64,000 nt of DNA from Daedaleopsis sinensis (lineage: Eukaryota; Basidiomycota; Agaricomycetes; Polyporales; Polyporaceae): the NCBI GenBank assembly GCA_033807695.1, contig CM066306.1, forward strand, positions 3,596,001-3,660,000. The letters are read 5' to 3'. Below, in pieces: positions 23,073 to 33,496 of this stretch (position 1 is the stretch's first letter; each line of letters opens with the position of its first letter). The notes beneath the pieces are model-generated. The model made no database searches and was not told where the DNA came from. It worked only from the letters and a program-made list of their open reading frames with translations. The position numbers and the translations under genes were made by a program.

Positions 23073-24403
23073 ATGCCGGAGATTGCCCAGACGCACAAGA
23101 CGAAAAAGCGCAAGCACGCTGTGGCGGCCGCGGAGGACGCTGGGGGCGGGGCCGGGACCGGGGAGCCCTCGACGAAGCGGCCGAAGAAGGAGAAGGAGAA
23201 GGACGTGAAGAAGGACGCGCAGAAGGCGAAAAAGCCGAAGCTGGACAAGGGCAAAGGCCGCGCGACGGACGACGCGTTCCGCGTCGTGCGCGCGTCCCTG
23301 AACGTGTCCGTCCCGCCTTGTTTCGCGGCGGACTTGCGCGGGGGCGTGGAGGAGATGTTGGACTCGATGCTCATGAGGTGTGTGTACCTTCTTCTTCTGA
23401 GCACGGTCTACGGTGGTGCAAGGAGTGCGGCGAGCTGACGTTTGTGCAGGTATATCCCTGCACTACAGGGTGTAGTGCTTGCTCATGACCGGCTAGAGTT
23501 CCTGGACAAGGTCGCGCCCATCAAAGCCGACTGTCCGTACGCGAATTGCCGCGTTGCGTTCGACGCGACGGTCTGGAGTCCGCGAGTTGGCATGAAGCTT
23601 TGTAAGTATCTCAGATACTTGAGGTATGCGCCGTATGCGACATTGACAATTACGTGCGAGTGTAGCGGGGAAGATCAATTTGGCCTCTCCTGACCATATA
23701 TCCTTGCTCGTACACCGAACGTTCAATGTGTCAATACCGCGACATCATATCACGACCGACTCATACGAGTTCGAGTACGGGCCTGCGGAGAACGACCCGG
23801 AGTTCGGCGCAGGGAAGGACCAGGAAGACGCTCAGGGGAGCGAAGAGGAGGATCCTGAAGGGCAAGTAGACGGCGGCGGACGCTGGGTGCATAATGTCAC
23901 CGGAGCAAAGCTTGGGGACGCAGACGGTAATCTCGAGTTCACAGTCGTCGGGTATGTGCTCTCCACTATACCGCGCTCGCTGTCTCCCTAAGCTCACTCG
24001 TCTCAACAGGCTGACAATAGCGAACCAAATGCTCTCGTTGGTGGGATCGATACAGCCCAATCCGTTCTCTCCAGAACACGTACCGACCGCCCCGGTCGCG
24101 ACCGCCGCTTCGAGCTACGCACGCAACGCCGTCGTCTCCCAGCCGCCGTCCGCGCACCTCTCGGAGGGAGAGGTTGACGCGATGATCGTAGACGCAAACG
24201 ACCACGGGGAGGACGACCTGGACCCGTTCCAGAAGCTTGGAAAAATGGCGGACGAGTCGGAACGGCGAGCAAGGGAGGCCCAGGAGGAGGCTGCGCAGAA
24301 GGAGAAGAAGCGGAAACGCAAGGGTGGGAAGGGAGAGGGAAATGACGGCGCGGGTCTGGACGCGACGACAGAGAAGAGGAGCAAGAAGAAAAAGAAGAGT
24401 TAG
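23073..24403 (+). CDS. RPA43: RNA polymerase I subunit RPA43
   Basis: RPA43 pairs with RPA14 to form the Pol I stalk and contacts the initiation factor Rrn3. Exons 23073-23377, 23450-23601, 23666-23951 and 24010-24403 give 378 residues. A very basic Lys-rich leader (about residues 10-70, possible nucleolar signal) precedes the RPB7-N-like domain (LNVSVPPCFAADLRGGVEEM, then YIPALQGVVLAHDRLEF). The OB-fold part starts at GKINLASPDHISLLVHRTFN, a family hallmark. An acidic insertion (GSEEEDPEGQ) and a GRWVH strand follow, then a basic KKKRKRKG-type C-terminus that is probably also a nucleolar signal. Introns of 58-72 nt have GT-AG ends. Confidence 0.93.
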
Positions 24404-25247
24404 TGGGTACTTAGACTGTTGTTGTTGTTCTCAGTCACTCGTTGGTTATATCTTGGATCCCGCCTCCATCGTCTTCACGTTGTTTGCTTGCCACGGCATG
24501 CACGCCATGGCAAAGGTTAAGACTAAAGCGAATTTCATCTTCACATCTAGTCCAGACTCATGTTAACCCTCGGCACTGACAACACTACAGTTTCAAGTGA
24601 CAATGCTGCTTGCGTCATACCGAGCCCGTACCACGCCCAGCACTGTGTGCTAGTGCCTAACTCCCGGCCCTCGACCACCCTCGACCACGGCGCAGGTGAG
24701 CAGTTCGCTTTGTACATACGTACACTCACGTATCATCCTCTTGCAGAACAACAGAGGATGTCAGGTGGATTGAATCGACTCTCTCCGCATGTGTGCAGGT
24801 CTGCTACCACGCCTGAGCACATTGCCAATATCCCGCATTGCTCTCTCATCTTTTTTCTTTCTAACGGTCACCCGGTCCCGGATATCGATATTGCCACAAC
24901 AATCGAACAGGAGTGCGCACGCAGGGGACCGCTCACTCAGTAGCGCTCAGTACGGAAGGTGATTGAGGCCGTGAGATGTCGGAAAACCGGGGCAGTGAAC
25001 TTCACGGCCAAGAGCACAGAATATTATGACTTAGGGCTTTATGCAATGGACACATGTTTGGGACTCAACGTCAACCCGACTCGGCGTGTTTCGAAGTGTT
25101 CGGTCGACATTAAAAACGAGGCCAAGCCCGTTCAACACATTGTCCCCTTTTACGCAGCTGAGCTGCAACCCACTACGACCTGAAGGTGTGGTAGCCACCA
25201 ATGTATCCGATGTCATTCACGGCTCATTCGTGTCATAGCTGCATGCA
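24404..25247. other. Intergenic, no gene seen
   Basis: About 0.8 kb of mixed composition between RPA43 and the F-box gene. Short frames on both strands lack any support. It contains the F-box gene promoter, with no obvious TATA box. Confidence 0.5.
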
Positions 25248-26288
25248 ATGGAGAACCTCTCGACTGAGATTTGGTTGCACATCTTCGAACTGGCATGCAC
25301 AGACGGCGGGTGCACGGGTGCCATCCTCTCACAAACATCCACCATTGTCCGCGAAGTGTCTGCGCCCGCCCGCTTCACCAGCGTTCAGCTCACCAGCGTG
25401 AAGCGAGTGCAGAAGTTCCTCGCCTGCTTCGACTCGGTCGTCGCCGGATGCAGGAGCGACCCCCCGCGCATCCGCCATCTCCTCCTCTCCTTCCTCCCCG
25501 GGAGGACAGACCTAGACGTCCTCGAACCCTGCGACCACTTCCTCGACTACTACTCGTGGTGCAAAACCAAGTTCGCATGGGACGCCAAGTTCGTCGACGC
25601 TCTCGCCCGTCTGTTCGCCTGCCTCGCGCCTGACCTCCGGACGATGACCGTCCTCCAGCACCCCGAGATACCGCTCCCCTTCGTGCGCTGCTCCTTCCCC
25701 GCCCTCCGCGCGCTCACGCTCCTCCACGAGGACCGCATGTTCCTCCGGCCGGCCGCTCTGGACCGCTCGTCCATAGAGCCCTCCGACACGAACTTCTACG
25801 CCGCCGGGCCTCCGCCGGACCTGCACGCTCTCGCGATGGCGCCCGTCTTCCCCGCGCTGGAGCGGCTGTACCTCGTCGACGGCAGCTGGAGCGCGACCCT
25901 CCCGCTGTGGTCTGCGGCGGCGCCGCGGCTCGCACACCTGCAGGTGTCCAGTGCGCAACGGCCGGTGTGCCGGGCGCTGCACGACGCCTTGCTGACCCCT
26001 ACGGAGGTGTCGACGTTCGCTTCCCTCCGCAACCTCGTCGTTTCGCCCCAGACAGGGCACGACGATCAAGACTTGGAGTGTGCTCCTGATCATGAACCCG
26101 GCGTGGTTCCTATTCGAGCGTTCGGAGCTTTCGGGAAGAGGCGGCTGGAGCACCGGAGCCTCAGAGTCGATGTACTTCCAGAGCCCGAGGCGGAGAGGCT
26201 TGTGGGAGGCTTTCTGCGCAGGTACTGGTATGGGCGACTGGCGCAGGAATGGCAGGTACAAGCGATTGGTGATTGTAGCACCAGGTGA
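25248..26288 (+). CDS. F-box-like protein, single exon
   Basis: Likely substrate-recognition subunit of an SCF ubiquitin ligase; target unknown. One exon of 346 codons begins METNLS-like (Met-Glu-Asn-Leu-Ser), directly followed by the F-box core TEIWLHIFELAC, with further F-box helix up to about residue 45. The rest is a Leu-rich region with irregular repeats (RHLLLSFLPGRTD, TVLQHPEIPLPF, ALRALTLLHEDRMFL, ALERLYLVDGSW, RLAHLQVSS, SLRNLVVSP) resembling degenerate leucine-rich repeats, common in mushroom F-box families. It is the intact relative of the broken copy at 3953-4671 in the opposite orientation. The F-box call rests on the N-terminal pattern and protein layout. Confidence 0.8.
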   Translation: MENLSTEIWLHIFELACTDGGCTGAILSQTSTIVREVSAPARFTSVQLTSVKRVQKFLACFDSVVAGCRSDPPRIRHLLLSFLPGRTDLDVLEPCDHFLDYYSWCKTKFAWDAKFVDALARLFACLAPDLRTMTVLQHPEIPLPFVRCSFPALRALTLLHEDRMFLRPAALDRSSIEPSDTNFYAAGPPPDLHALAMAPVFPALERLYLVDGSWSATLPLWSAAAPRLAHLQVSSAQRPVCRALHDALLTPTEVSTFASLRNLVVSPQTGHDDQDLECAPDHEPGVVPIRAFGAFGKRRLEHRSLRVDVLPEPEAERLVGGFLRRYWYGRLAQEWQVQAIGDCSTR

Positions 26289-26686
26289 TTGCTCTTTTAA
26301 GTTGTGTGAATCCCTTACAATCTTTTGAATCTCTGGCATGAGGGAGTGTATGCACCGCGCCATGATGCTTACGGCTGATAGTCGGATAGTAGGATAATAT
26401 TTGTCTCCCCAAGGCAGACGATGTACAGGACCTAATTAGATGAAAAAGGGGAGGACGGTCCTGTCGCCGGCGTACGTTGGCTATGGCCGCTATACAGTGG
26501 ACACTCCTGTCCTGAATGGTCTCATTAATCTATCCACTTGTGACTGCGTATGCGAGAGAAGACATACAGTCAGACAGTCGCTCTCATATGTCAATGTCAT
26601 GACGGTTGACCTACAGTCATTCACGGTCTAAGCTGACAGTGCCCCCTGACCTGACACACCTGCCTCCTATGGAGTGCAGCGCCTCT

Positions 26687-26766
26687 CTGTGTAGTGGAGG
26701 AGGACGCTGTGTGGTGGAGGAGGACGCTGTGTAGTGGAGGAGGACGCTGTGTAGTGGAGGAGGACG
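26687..26766. repeat. 20-bp minisatellite, four units
   Basis: Four perfectly spaced copies of a 20-bp unit (ctgtgtagtggaggaggacg); the second differs by one base (gtggtgg). The purine-rich unit repeats head to tail for 80 bp. Confidence 0.9.
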
Positions 26767-26978
26767 GGCTCCAGAAAAGGCAGGTGTCGGGTTAGGGGGC
26801 GTCAGGTTAGACTGTAGAGGAGGAGGAGGAGGGTAAATTCAGCCGCAGCAGATGACTGAATACGCATGCTCATGATGCCACACACCCACGCGGTCTATCA
26901 CCGGTCTCCCATGACTGGGAATAGCTGCTGATGCGACAACATGGCCGACAAGGTAGACGCACGGGGTCATACGTTCGG

Positions 26979-26986
26979 TATAAAAA
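26979..26986 (+). promoter_or_regulatory. TATA box of the AhpD-like gene
   Basis: The sequence tataaaaa sits 60-67 bp before the start codon at 27046, an ideal position for a fungal core promoter. It is the clearest TATA box in the window and suggests a regulated gene. Confidence 0.6.
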
Positions 26987-27045
26987 GCGAGCAGCATCAT
27001 TCAGCGCGGACGACTCATTGCCCGCAAACTCTGCCGACACCGACC

Positions 27046-28002
27046 ATGTTCTCTGTTGCACGCACGGCGTTCTGGCTTCAAGTTGTCGCATGCGCGGCGC
27101 TAACCAGCGGCTCCTTCGTACCTGCACAAGGCACGACGTTAACCCCGCGAGATGACAACCTGCCCGCCCGCGTCCCGTACGTCTTCCCGGCCCCTGGAAC
27201 AGATGCGGTGAGTGTCCGCGTCCGTGCTCTAGTTGCAGAGTCGAACTGACTGCACGGGTTGTTATAGGTTGCAGACTCTATCCGGGCGAGGCGCGAGAAC
27301 GGAACCCTTCTGGACCTCGACGGAGTGCTGTAAGTCGAATCATAGCTGTTTGAACCGCGTAGTGCTTGGACGAGGCCACTGATGCACGACGTCGCCCTCA
27401 GCCTACAAGACGAACCACTTGCAGGGTCCTGGAACGACTTGTTCGGTGTCATTCGCGACCAGAACTCGCTTCCAGCGACCATGCGCGAACTCTTCGTGAG
27501 TCCTTCCTATAGCCAACGGTCGCCTGCGAAACGTGCGACGCCAAGGCTGACGAACCACACAAACACCCACCAGATCCTCCGCACGGGAACCTTGAACAAC
27601 GCCGCATACGTCTGGTGAGTCTTGGCTTCCCAGCCGTTGCTTCTCGCTCTCGAGCGTTGACACGGATTGCCCAGGCTGCAACACGAGTCCGTCGGCCGCA
27701 GCGCGGGGCTCACGGTCGCCCAGCTGCGCGAAATCCGGCTGACGCCGGCATTCGAGTCGGTGCCTGCGCGCGCGTCGTCTCTCACGCCGGAGTTACGCGC
27801 TGCGCTGCTCTTCGCGGACCACATGACGAAGTCGGTGAAGGTGCCGGAGGGCGTGTACGACGGCCTCAATGGGTTCTTGAACACTACGCAGATGGTCGAT
27901 GCCGTGGCAACTGTGGGCGGATACAACTTCGTCAGCCGGTTTGTGGTTGCGTTGAATGTGGACAGCAAGATGAATACCCCTGTCCCTATCCCGACGCATT
28001 GA
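27046..28002 (+). CDS. Secreted AhpD-like / carboxymuconolactone decarboxylase-fold protein
   Basis: Member of the AhpD/CMD superfamily of small helical proteins. Exons 27046-27207, 27268-27329, 27402-27495, 27574-27614 and 27675-28002 give 228 residues. The first 25-29 residues look like a signal peptide (hydrophobic core around FWLQVVACAALTSG). The CMD core includes RELFILRTGTLNNAAYVWLQ joined across the exon 3-4 and 4-5 introns, with the conserved His right after it. The Cys-x-x-Cys redox pair of classic AhpD is absent, so peroxidase-partner activity is doubtful. Substrate unknown. Four Asn-x-Ser/Thr-type sites are compatible with secretion. The alternative is a non-enzymatic CMD relative. 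Confidence 0.85.
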
Positions 28003-28241
28003 AGCTTTTCGCCCACGCACTGTACATCTATATTCTTGGCAATCGCATCCATACTGTCATTATTACCAATGTTGTTCCAAGTTGGCTTTGTTGGGACTTG
28101 TTGGAGCGTAAATAGGTGTTCGCCGCCAAGCTTTCGCTAGGTCTGAGAGTGGAAGTGAGTGCCAAGCCGTAGGGGTTGGCCAATTACCATTAACATCAAT
28201 ATACCTGTAGCTGCAGCACAACATCGAGCCTCCCTCCGCTT

Positions 28242-30075
28242 CTATAGCCTCACCACCGGCTGCTCTCTCGCCTGCGCCCTTTCTGGTCCGTTGTGCGCCC
28301 CTCCCGACGAGATGAACGACTGAAGCTTCACCGAGACCTCATAGCCGCACTCCTTCAGCTCCTCCAGCGCAAGGTTGTACCGAGTATCCCCAACGGCGAC
28401 GAGTTTCCGGATGATCGACTCGTAGACGAGCAGGGGCGGAACCATGCCCAGGGTCTTCATCTCCTCGAGGTAGAAGAACGCATCCTCGTACATGCTCTGC
28501 GTAAGGCACAGACGCACCATACGCTCGTACGTCGTCGTGTCCGGACGGATGCCCAACCCCTTCATGTCGGCCAGTAATCGATCTCCGAGTTCACGGTGGT
28601 GCGCGACAACGCAACCTTGCAGGAGGGTGTTGAACGTGAGGATGTTCGGCTTGACGTCCAACTGTTCGGCTGCCTTGTATGTGCCGACTGCGCGTTGAAG
28701 ATCCTGCAGCGCGACCGCGGCATGGATGACGACGTTGAACGCGGTGATGTCGACGGTGTGGCCCTCCTCGTGGAGTTCCTCGAGCGTGCCCCACGCGCTG
28801 TCCACTGCGTCTGCGTCCTTCTTGACGATCTCGAGGACGGGTAGCGCGGTCTCTATGGTGTGGTCGATGCCGTGCTTGCGCATGAAGTCGAACATCATGA
28901 ATGCCTCTTTGAGCTCTCCGTGGTAGCACATCGCTTCGATGACCGGCGCAATGTGGTGTTCATGCCAGACGATGTTGAGGCTTTTAAGCGTCTCGATCAC
29001 TTCAAGCGCGAGTCCTGACAGGCCATGACGGGATGCGGTGTGGAGGACTAGTAGACAGCAGCCTTCGTCTGGTAGTATGTGTTGTTTGCTCACGACCTCG
29101 TGCCAAGCTCTACGTGTTCCTTCCGCCTACAAAACAATTTGTCATTCAACGTACGCACTCAAGTGATGGACACTTACGAATAATTGCTCTGCGGAGCTAG
29201 CCAGGATATCAACCCATATGTCGCTACCCAGCCGTCTGACGGATGTCGACTCGAACGAGTCGGCAAGATCCAACGCAAGTCGGGAAAATCCTAGCCTGGC
29301 GGCGCATTTAATGACTTCATTGGCCGTTTGCAGTGTTGGGGAGAAGCCGTCGCGCGCGAGCTGCGAGAGCGACTGGATCGCCAGCTCTAGCCGGTTATTT
29401 GCGGAAAACCGGCAGATCATGATCTCGTAGGTCGTTTCGTTGGGAAGTATACTCCACTCTTCCATGATCTTCAAGACATCAACGAGCACGCTCTGATCCG
29501 CAGAATGTGACGTCTACACAACAATGATCAGCAGCAGCAATGCGAAAAGAAGCGGGGACAGATATTTGTGACACACCGGGCGCGCATGTGTGCGTCACTG
29601 ACATGCACGCACAAATAATCAGGCTCATAAACGGGAGCTTAATTCGCGTACCCGTTTCAACAGAGCCCGGCGCATGAAGGGAGGAGTGTTGGAGTCAAAG
29701 AACGAGAAATGCGTTACTTACTTGAATGAGCAAGTGAAATGTTTGGCGATCCGGTTGAACCCCCATAGACAACATATCCGCAAAAACAGCACGGGCCTCG
29801 TCTTGACACTTCTCCCAAGCACATGCTTGAAGAAGACTGTTATAGGTCGTGAGGTCTGGTTTAATCCCCTCATCTTTCATCCGCTTCACAATAGTCATGA
29901 TATTGATGGTTTTGCCCTTGTCTGCCTGACTTTGAAGGAACATGTTGAAGCGGGCGAGCGTTGGGTCGTTTGGTTGTCGGAAGTTGCTGTCTGGTGGGTG
30001 GGCATACGGACCGCGTCGTGAACTATTCATTGCAGGTGGCGGCCTAGTGTAACGATCCGAGGAGCTAGCAGGCAT
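28242..30075 (-). CDS. Pentatricopeptide repeat protein
   Basis: RNA-binding PPR protein, probably mitochondrial like nearly all fungal PPR proteins, acting in organelle RNA stability or translation. Minus exons 29722-30075, 29178-29513 and 28242-29126 give 524 residues, all introns in phase 0. Typical 35-residue repeats are visible, for example DEGIKPDLTTYNSLLQACAW, then AVFADMLSMGVQPD, EEWSILPNETTYEIMI, DVKPNILTFNTLLQGC and GLGIRPDTTTYERMVRL; roughly ten repeats fit. No strong presequence is apparent in the called N-terminus, so a further upstream exon cannot be excluded. The target RNA cannot be read from the sequence. Divergent from RAD21. Confidence 0.88.
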
Positions 30076-30498
30076 TTGGGAGGTCGAGGCACATCTCCGC
30101 TGCTCTTGCCGACCTGCTGTAGGCTACATGAGCATTACTCCCTCCTCAACATATGTCAAAGCACATACATAGTGGTGCAGCAGCAGCAGCGTTCACCTCC
30201 GCAGCGCGTAGAATTTTGCATTGCACTCTCTTGAGAGCACTCCGCGAGGATGAGGCGAGCATTAGAAACTCAGAGTCAGCTCAGAGTACGACAAAGCCAA
30301 GTTCTCGCTCGAAGCGTCACCAAAGTCCAAATTGGGTACGCGTGGGAAAGTTCCACGTGGGGCTTACCAAAAGCGTCAACGACTCGGAGAGCACGATCGG
30401 GCATTGTGCGTTTGGTTCGGAACCACCGCGCGCCGCGACACCTTTCCCCTCCTCTCCCTGAGCGCCGCGTTCTCCCCCTCTGCTCTTCTTGGATACCT
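30076..30498. promoter_or_regulatory. Shared spacer, PPR gene / RAD21
   Basis: 423 bp between divergent start codons must hold both promoters. It contains a short CAG run (about 30178-30190) and pyrimidine-rich sequence before the RAD21 start. No TATA box recognised. Confidence 0.5.
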
Positions 30499-32927
30499 AT
30501 GGTACGTTGTCTCTGAAGGTTGGTTGCACGATACTCATTCCCGGCACGCTAGTTTTACTCAGAGGCGATCCTCTCTCGCCGCGGGCCCCTCGCGAAAGTA
30601 TGGCTCGCGGCACACATGGAGCGCAAGCTCTCAAAGACACAAACTCTACAGACGGACATTGAGCAGTCGGTTGGTAAGTTGATGTCACTATATATCCTTG
30701 AACTTCTCTAATTCAGGTTCTAGACGCGATCATGCACCAGGAAATCGAAGTAATGGCGCTCCGGTTAAGTGGGCAGTTGCTCCTCGGTGTAGTACGCATC
30801 TATAGCCGTAAAGCCAAGTATCTGCTGGACGACTGTAACGAAGCATTGTTGAAAATCAAGATGGTGCGTCATATTCCCTATTTCTCCAACCACGCGTTCC
30901 TAAGGTAGCCTCAATAGGCTTTCCGCCCAGGCATCGTCGACATGACAGAGGACCAGCTGGCTGTGAATCAGAATGCCATCACTTTGCAAAGTAACAACCT
31001 CGATCTTGACGCTCTTCTACCGGATCTTGATTGGTGTGTCTCCCTTCGCTTGGTGCCGTCATAGCGTCTTATGCCGCCTCAGGGATACGGCAGACTTCGA
31101 GAGCCGGAACGTGCAGCCTGGCGGCCAGCATATCGCTCGTGCGGCAGATATCACACTTGGTGATGCCGACCTACAGTTTGACTTCGATGATGCTGGTTAC
31201 GGGTTTGATCTCGGTCCGTCGGATGGTATTGGCTCTCAAGACTACGAAGTCGACCTCAACCTCGATTTTGGTGACGGCCCTGAGGCTCCCGAACGCACCC
31301 CCTCTCGCATGGATGACGACGACATGAGCGTCGAAGTTGGGCGTGACGCTGCACCTCGTCGCGCCTTCCGAGAGTCACTTGATTCACATATGGTTGGTCC
31401 CCGCGGACCCGATGATATGGACCTATTGTCGGTTAGGAGTCGGGCACAGTCTGAGAACCCGTTCGCAGCGGATGTCGACATGGGCTTTGGGCCAGACGTC
31501 GGAGGCATGGACGTTGACCTTGGTATCTCTTTCGAGGATGACCCTTTGAGCGACCACGCACCTACGCCCCATCTCACGCCCTCTCGTGCATGTGAGTGCC
31601 CCTTTAATGTCGGCGGTAACAATCTGATTCGAGTCGTATGGCGCAGCTTCACCCCTGACTGAACCTCCTCAAACGCCCCCTCCTGATGTTGAGCTTACGC
31701 CAAAGGCTGCCCCCGAGGAAGTCGCCAGGAAGAGGAAGGAGAAGAAGCAGATCATCGACTCCATTACCGAACTTGAGGATGGACCAGGGGCTCGGGTCGG
31801 CCGTGGCCGCAACGCCGGACTTGGCGCAGCTGTAACCAAGGACGTGAGCGACATTCTCACTGAACATGCCTACCTTCCTCGCTCGTCTTTGGTGATGCGC
31901 CTGCTGGAAATTCGAGACGACCCCCTCGCTCATTTCCTCCCGACCAAAACCACCGCCCTCGGCACGTTCTTCTCCGCTGCACCTCCTGGGCTCGTCCCGG
32001 AACTCGCCGACATGTTCATGCGTCCCATCACCAACCTCAACCCAGCAAAACGTCGTGGTGCCTCGCCCGAGAAGCCAGCTAGTAAGAAGCGACGAGTCGA
32101 TGGCAGTGTCATTGGGGACGAAGACGTCGAACAGGGTCTGCGCGCTGGTAGCCACGCACCAAGTCTCGCATTCGGCAGCGACGTGTACGGTCGTGGCAGC
32201 GTCGCTCCTGGCATGGACTTCTCGTTCGATAATGCCGGTGGTATGGACGACTTCCAGATGGACATTCCCGACGTTATCGGTGCAGAGGGCGATCGCGCCC
32301 GCAGCAAGTCGCTAGCGCCGTCGGAGTTGAGTCGACTGTCGACCCCCCCTCCGGATTTCATGCTCGAGGAAGGTGATGAAAGTCACGCCGACATCACCTG
32401 CCCAATTGCACTCTTCGACGACCGTGTCGCTGCGAGCCAAAGTCAGACCCAAAGTCAGGCCTCGACCGAGCTCAGCGACGATAGCAAGGGCTACAGCAAG
32501 AACACCGTCAAGGCACTTGCTGTGATCAGGAAGGAACTTCAGCCAAACGCAGAGGCTGAAGAGGAAGATAAGTACATGAGCTTCAACGTCATGTCACAGA
32601 AGGTATGTGTTGTTGCTGGTCATCGCGTCTGAACGCTCTCCTGATCGGCTCGTATCCAAGGCTTCCCGCCGAGCCGCCGCTGCATTCTTCTTCGAGCTAC
32701 TGGTGCTCGGCACTCGTGATTGCGTCAAGCTCACGCAAGCGAAACCTTTCGCGAATATCGAGGTGCGCGCAAAGGACAAGCTTTGGGAGCGTCAGCGCCA
32801 TGGCTCGATGGCTCCTTCATCCGCGAACGGCTTCCCTCGCATGTCGCAGGCACCCTCAGCCGCCGCAGGTCCTTCTCGCAGGCAGGGATCCGCCGCCCCA
32901 TCCATAGCTTCCGCGTTTGGTCTGTGA
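30499..32927 (+). CDS. RAD21: Cohesin kleisin subunit RAD21/SCC1
   Basis: The kleisin closes the SMC1-SMC3 cohesin ring and is cut by separase at anaphase. Exons 30499-30501 (ATG only), 30553-30673, 30724-30863, 30918-31033, 31083-31591, 31647-32602 and 32661-32927 sum to 2112 nt, or 703 residues. The N-terminal Rad21/Rec8 domain ([20 protein letters not shown], then [20 protein letters not shown]) binds SMC3. The C-terminal winged helix ([19 protein letters not shown], then KPFANIEV) binds SMC1. The middle is acidic and disordered and includes SVEVGR at 209-214, which fits the separase consensus ExxR, and a looser DVEQGLR further on. The first exon is only the start codon, followed by a strong donor (gtacgt) and a 51-nt intron. 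Mitotic RAD21 rather than meiotic REC8 is my reading, from the conserved ends. Confidence 0.94.
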
Positions 32928-33496
32928 ATTTCTGTCTTGCTTATATCTCACTCCCCATCATGCTCTCACGACCGTTGGATTTGGCTTGTATCTCGCGACT
33001 TGATTTTGGTACCTACGTCCGCACACCACTACCTTCCAACCTTTATCTTACCCATATCTCTTACCTCTACCTAGCTACTTAGCATGTTCCTCCTGCCTTG
33101 ATCAAGTACTACACGAACTCTGCCTCGTATTGTCGCCGTTCTGATAGCTATCGCTCAGTCGCTTGTGTTACTTGTTACTTACATTATGTGTATTGATGTA
33201 GCTGGTCATTACCGACCACAGACTAGAATTCAGATATCATTCATGGTGTTGTACCATTGTAGTCTTACATAGATTCAGTGATGACGTTGTCAGTCAGTAC
33301 GCGTTGATGCCGCAACCGTACGCATCATGCCCATCGGTACCCGCCCGCAAGTTGCAACCCGCGTGTATCAGATCACGAGACCCAATATAAGACGCGTCGC
33401 GTCGCGTAAACGGCGCCTCCCATTTCATCACCAACCACGAAGTTCGAACTCTACATCGCCTACTTACAACGCGTAGAGTTTGTCTTGACCATCACC
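32928..33496. other. Intergenic, no gene seen
   Basis: AT-richer spacer with the RAD21 3' untranslated region and the promoter of the next gene. A TATA-like caatataaga at about 33383-33392 lies 105-115 bp before the next start codon. Confidence 0.5.

Larger units (their letters stand above)
26289..27045. other. Intergenic region with minisatellite and promoter
   Basis: Separates the F-box and AhpD-like genes. Contains the 20-bp minisatellite at 26687-26766, a purine-rich gag-repeat stretch near 26817-26834 and a TATA box at 26979-26986. No coding signal. Confidence 0.55.
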
